The position numbers and the translations under genes are program-made. The notes under the pieces are model-generated. The model ran no database searches. It saw only the letters and a list, made by a program, of their open reading frames with translations, and had not been told where the DNA came from. Shown piece by piece: positions 61,045 through 64,000 of a stretch of 64,000 bases of DNA. Position 1 is the stretch's first letter; each line of letters opens with the position of its first letter. Source of the DNA: Mariniblastus fucicola. Lineage in GTDB: Bacteria; Planctomycetota; Planctomycetia; Pirellulales; Pirellulaceae. Location of the stretch: positions 310,001-374,000 of the forward strand of contig NZ_CP042912.1 of assembly GCF_008087665.1 (NCBI RefSeq), given 5' to 3'.

Positions 61045-64000
61045 CTAGAAGATGCCGCCATTTTGTCGATTTGGGAGGACGGATACGAATGTTGAAAACT
61101 CAGCTTCTTTGGTCTTGCCGTTAATGAAGTTGAGAAGCGCCTTCAAGTCGTCTTCGATTTTCAGTTTCTCAAACTCTTCCTTCTCTGAAGACTTGAGCGG
61201 TTTGAAGTCATCATCAGTGATTGCTTTGACAGCGTCTCGAACTGTTTCGCGATCGTTATCTGCAAGTTCGTTCTCGGATACGATTTCGCAGAGTTGGGAC
61301 AGGAGGTGTCGGACGACTGCAGGGAGTCCTTTGATTTGTTGAACATTAACGGTCGTGGCTCCACCGCCAAATCCTCCGCCGCCAAGGCCTCCAGTTCCGT
61401 TACTTGCGATGCCGTGCTCGTTGAAACTCAAGGTTTGCCACGAATCGAATTTCAAATCTGTGCTGTCATCTTCAAACTTAAGGGAGATCGATTTCGTTAT
61501 CAGACGGATCGCCAAAGGAAGTCGAACTTTGAATGAGTTGGCCGTATAGATGGGTTCGCCTGCTGGAGCATACGTCTCCCCGCTATCGAAATTTCGTAAC
61601 AGCATCGATAGCAATGATTCTCGGGTTGCTCCTGAAGTTGACTCTGCGAGGAAATCGGCCTCGATCATTCCATCAAAGGAGTTGTCTCCAAAGTGATCGA
61701 TGAAGCTTTGGTACACCCACGGCCTGTCAGAGACTTTGAGGTGGATGATGGATTTCTTTGCCAATGAGAGATTCGCGACAGTTTTTTTGCGGTTCAGAAC
61801 TGTCGTAAGAAAGAATCGCACATTGGTATCGAGCGCGATTTTCTTGTCGCAAATTCGCTGCAACAATCGGTTGCAGTTCAAACGAAGCAATGTTTGGAAT
61901 TCGGTCAGCCGGTTGGCGGAGACGCTGAAACCACCACTCAGCCCATAATTAATCAGGCTGCTACAGAACCCAATACTTTGCTCGTTTCCAGTGTCGATTT
62001 CCGTTTGAATGAACTCCACGATTTCAGCGTTCTTGAACTGCAAAATAGCTTTCGAGAACCCGTTGAAATAGACTTCGTCGGACCCTTCATTCCCGTGAAT
62101 GGCATCCGGAGTGAGTTGCGATGCTCCATGCTGTCGGATCAGCGAACGGAAGAGCGAGAAGAATATCTTTTTCTGATCCGCTTCGGCAAGCACCGCACAG
62201 GCAGCGATCGCGTCGGCGACGGTTTTGGGTTCACGATCGTTTTCGGCGATTTTGAACCACTGCTCAAAAGTTCGCCCACGGTAGACGGGGGCTTCTTTTG
62301 ACGGGGCTGATGGTTCGATGGCGACAACGTTAGCCGGTTCGGTAGTTTCTGCTTTCTTTCCAAATGACTCGCGAGCAAGAAGTCGTGAGTTTGGGCCGAC
62401 GACAAAACGGCTCAGATCAAAATAGCTGCCGATGTCGCCCGAGGATACCTTTGAAAGCGTGGCGAGATCCTGGGCGATCTTTAGATCTTTAAGCCCTTCA
62501 GTGTATTGAGTTCGTTCGATCCCTCGTGGTCCAATCCACTTTTTGGTGAATTCAAAAACTTGCTTGTCGGTCAAATTTCGTTTGATCTGTCCTTCAACGT
62601 TTTCGCAAAGCTGAGTCAATAGAATTCGGATCGTAGCGGGAGGCCCATCGACGTGCCGCGTACCTTCAGGTTTTTCGTTAGACAATCCTCCCGTGTATGA
62701 TTGGATCCAGCTCTCTGAACCGTCGGATTGTTTAACGTGATGCACCACACCTATTTCATCGAACCAAATCTCGTCGTAAGTTGAAAACTCCAATCCGCTT
62801 TCACCCTGAAGAAGCCTGTCGATGGATCGCGTTAAGAGTCGGTTGGACAGTCGAGCTGCGTTTTCGCGAGCGGTCACTCCAGCAGAGGAACTTCGCCAAT
62901 TTTGCATTGCTTTCAATATTCGCTGTCGAGTTGGTCCAGTCGTCGCGGGCGAAAAAAAGTCACTTTCAATCGTGTTATTCATCTGGCCGTTGCGAAAATA
63001 AGTCAGCAGGCCATCGAGAATCGACAAACGCGCTTCCGCATCGACCGAGTCCAGGAATTGCTGACAAACCGATTCGTCGACGCGTGTGTCATTTCGCTGA
63101 GTCAGGAACATGCTCATAAAATTGGTGACGCCTTTGTCAGCTTTCAGTTCTCCCTGTTGCACGCGTTGCATCAGTGGCGTCAGATCGACGAACCTGTTCT
63201 CCCGAAGTTCACCGCGTTTTTTTTCGTTGGTCGAGTGCAATTGAGCGATGACCGAAACGCAGGAACCAAGACTTGATTCGTTGCCGTCTTTAATTTCTGT
63301 TGCGACGAATTTCCAGACTTCGGTCGGTTGAAACAGTTCCAGTGTTTTGATGAAAGCATTGCAATAAATGGACGCCGCAGTCGGTTTGTCAAATGGAACG
63401 GGGTACACACCATTTTGCCGCATCAAGTCACTTAGCAGTTCCTCGACTTGTTGACGTTGATCTCCCTCAGCCAGCGTTGCGCAGGCGATTAATGCTTCGG
63501 ACACGGTTTGGGGCTCGAGATCGTTCCGGGCGATCAGGAACCAGTCGTCGAAACTTCGGCCGCCATAAATGGGAACTCCTCTGTCACGATCTGGTTCCTT
63601 CGTTTCATAGTGTTTTTCCGTCGATTCGATTTTTTGCTGAATCGCGATGACGCTGGGATGGCCCTCTCCTAAACGCGTAGCCAGCATGTCCTTTTCGACT
63701 TTCAGGGAAGCAATGATCGAATCGACATCTGAAAACCTGTCGGGGTGAAAGCTGGTTTGGCTTAAAGACTCTAGCCATGCAATCTCTCTGTCGACAGCCA
63801 GGACCGAGGGGTGTTGACGTGAATATTGTTTCATTAGTGATTTCTTTCTTGCTTTCGAAGCCAATAGCCTGATCGAGATCGCCTGCAACGCGTCATGATC
63901 GTTCGCCGCGTCGACGCTTGCGTCAGCTCCAAATGCGTTTTGATCGTTCTTGTTCGGTATCACGTTCGACGTCGACATCGTCACCGTGACGATCTGCTTG
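61045..64000 (-). CDS. Large protein with duplicated HEAT-like module (N-terminus beyond window)
   Basis: The frame is open to the right edge, so 985 residues are visible and the start is not; the internal GTG at 63984 is not a convincing start. Early in the visible part are two HPSV repeats (RQHPSVLAVDREIAWLE and EGHPSVIAIQQKIE), coiled-coil-like. Two copies of a module follow, beginning IYGGRSFDDWFLIARNDLEP and VYRGRTFEQWFKIAENDREP, each leading into a long helical domain of about 370 residues. A Gly-rich segment (GGLGGGGFGGG) lies near the end. The GRxFxxW...D.EPxTVxxA pattern resembles HEAT-repeat proteins of planctomycetes. No catalytic motif was recognised. Confidence 0.8.
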   Translation of the reverse strand, partial: KQIVTVTMSTSNVIPNKNDQNAFGADASVDAANDHDALQAISIRLLASKARKKSLMKQYSRQHPSVLAVDREIAWLESLSQTSFHPDRFSDVDSIIASLKVEKDMLATRLGEGHPSVIAIQQKIESTEKHYETKEPDRDRGVPIYGGRSFDDWFLIARNDLEPQTVSEALIACATLAEGDQRQQVEELLSDLMRQNGVYPVPFDKPTAASIYCNAFIKTLELFQPTEVWKFVATEIKDGNESSLGSCVSVIAQLHSTNEKKRGELRENRFVDLTPLMQRVQQGELKADKGVTNFMSMFLTQRNDTRVDESVCQQFLDSVDAEARLSILDGLLTYFRNGQMNNTIESDFFSPATTGPTRQRILKAMQNWRSSSAGVTARENAARLSNRLLTRSIDRLLQGESGLEFSTYDEIWFDEIGVVHHVKQSDGSESWIQSYTGGLSNEKPEGTRHVDGPPATIRILLTQLCENVEGQIKRNLTDKQVFEFTKKWIGPRGIERTQYTEGLKDLKIAQDLATLSKVSSGDIGSYFDLSRFVVGPNSRLLARESFGKKAETTEPANVVAIEPSAPSKEAPVYRGRTFEQWFKIAENDREPKTVADAIAACAVLAEADQKKIFFSLFRSLIRQHGASQLTPDAIHGNEGSDEVYFNGFSKAILQFKNAEIVEFIQTEIDTGNEQSIGFCSSLINYGLSGGFSVSANRLTEFQTLLRLNCNRLLQRICDKKIALDTNVRFFLTTVLNRKKTVANLSLAKKSIIHLKVSDRPWVYQSFIDHFGDNSFDGMIEADFLAESTSGATRESLLSMLLRNFDSGETYAPAGEPIYTANSFKVRLPLAIRLITKSISLKFEDDSTDLKFDSWQTLSFNEHGIASNGTGGLGGGGFGGGATTVNVQQIKGLPAVVRHLLSQLCEIVSENELADNDRETVRDAVKAITDDDFKPLKSSEKEEFEKLKIEDDLKALLNFINGKTKEAEFSTFVSVLPNRQNGGIF

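Overview
The window looks like the chromosome of a planctomycete of the Pirellulaceae type. The indicators are a PSD1-type cytochrome (DUF1549/DUF1553) gene next to a Tat-exported DUF1501 gene, a PEP-CTERM protein, a Pirellula-type heme domain fused to an oxidase, a MoxR/DUF58/VWA (Bat) gene cluster, a 1606-residue membrane protein, and dispersed palindromic repeats. No rRNA, tRNA, CRISPR or phage genes were seen.

Left two thirds (1 to about 40.4 kb): a stress and low-oxygen island. It holds ten universal stress protein (Usp) genes, counting fusions and one cut by the window edge. It also holds four CBS-domain genes (one fused to Usp), an NtrC-type sigma-54 activator (670-2088), a receiver-kinase hybrid, a lone receiver, and a FixL-like kinase with an apparently heme-binding PAS domain (6076-7539). 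A complete cbb3 oxidase set, ccoNO-Q-P-G-H-(SafE-like)-I-S, runs from 10838 to 19971. Other members are a ribosome hibernation factor, a K+ channel, HemG, a VIT/CCC1 transporter, a small c-type cytochrome and an ABC/HlyD export operon.

Reading both strands, I find sixteen sequences that fit the sigma-54 -24/-12 consensus (TGGCAY-N5-TTGC, GG and GC 10 bases apart). Each sits just upstream of an island gene and points into it. Several of the intervening or upstream regions hold a dyad CGTGC-N6-GCACG (three perfect copies), a good candidate for the activator binding site. I infer one sigma-54 regulon tying together Usp, CBS, respiration and hibernation genes, analogous in content to the mycobacterial DosR dormancy regulon but with different control. 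No such promoter was noticed right of 40.4 kb, although that part was searched less closely.

Within this island, 35222-35782 appears to encode a selenocysteine-containing peroxiredoxin-like (SelU/PRXL2-type) protein. An in-frame TGA replaces the first Cys of a CxxC motif, and sequence on both sides is clearly family-like.

Right third (40.5-64 kb): a DUF1569 gene and a DUF6624 lipoprotein; the Bat-like cluster on the minus strand (MoxR, DUF58, membrane protein, two VWA proteins, TPR-like protein, 1606-residue protein); an intact IS5-family element (52524-53402); a methyltransferase; the PSD1/DUF1501 pair; a PEP-CTERM protein; and a large protein with internal repeats that runs off the right edge.

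Start codons were revised where promoter position, Shine-Dalgarno sequence or family alignment argued against the longest frame. All function calls rest on motif recognition by eye; no database search was run.
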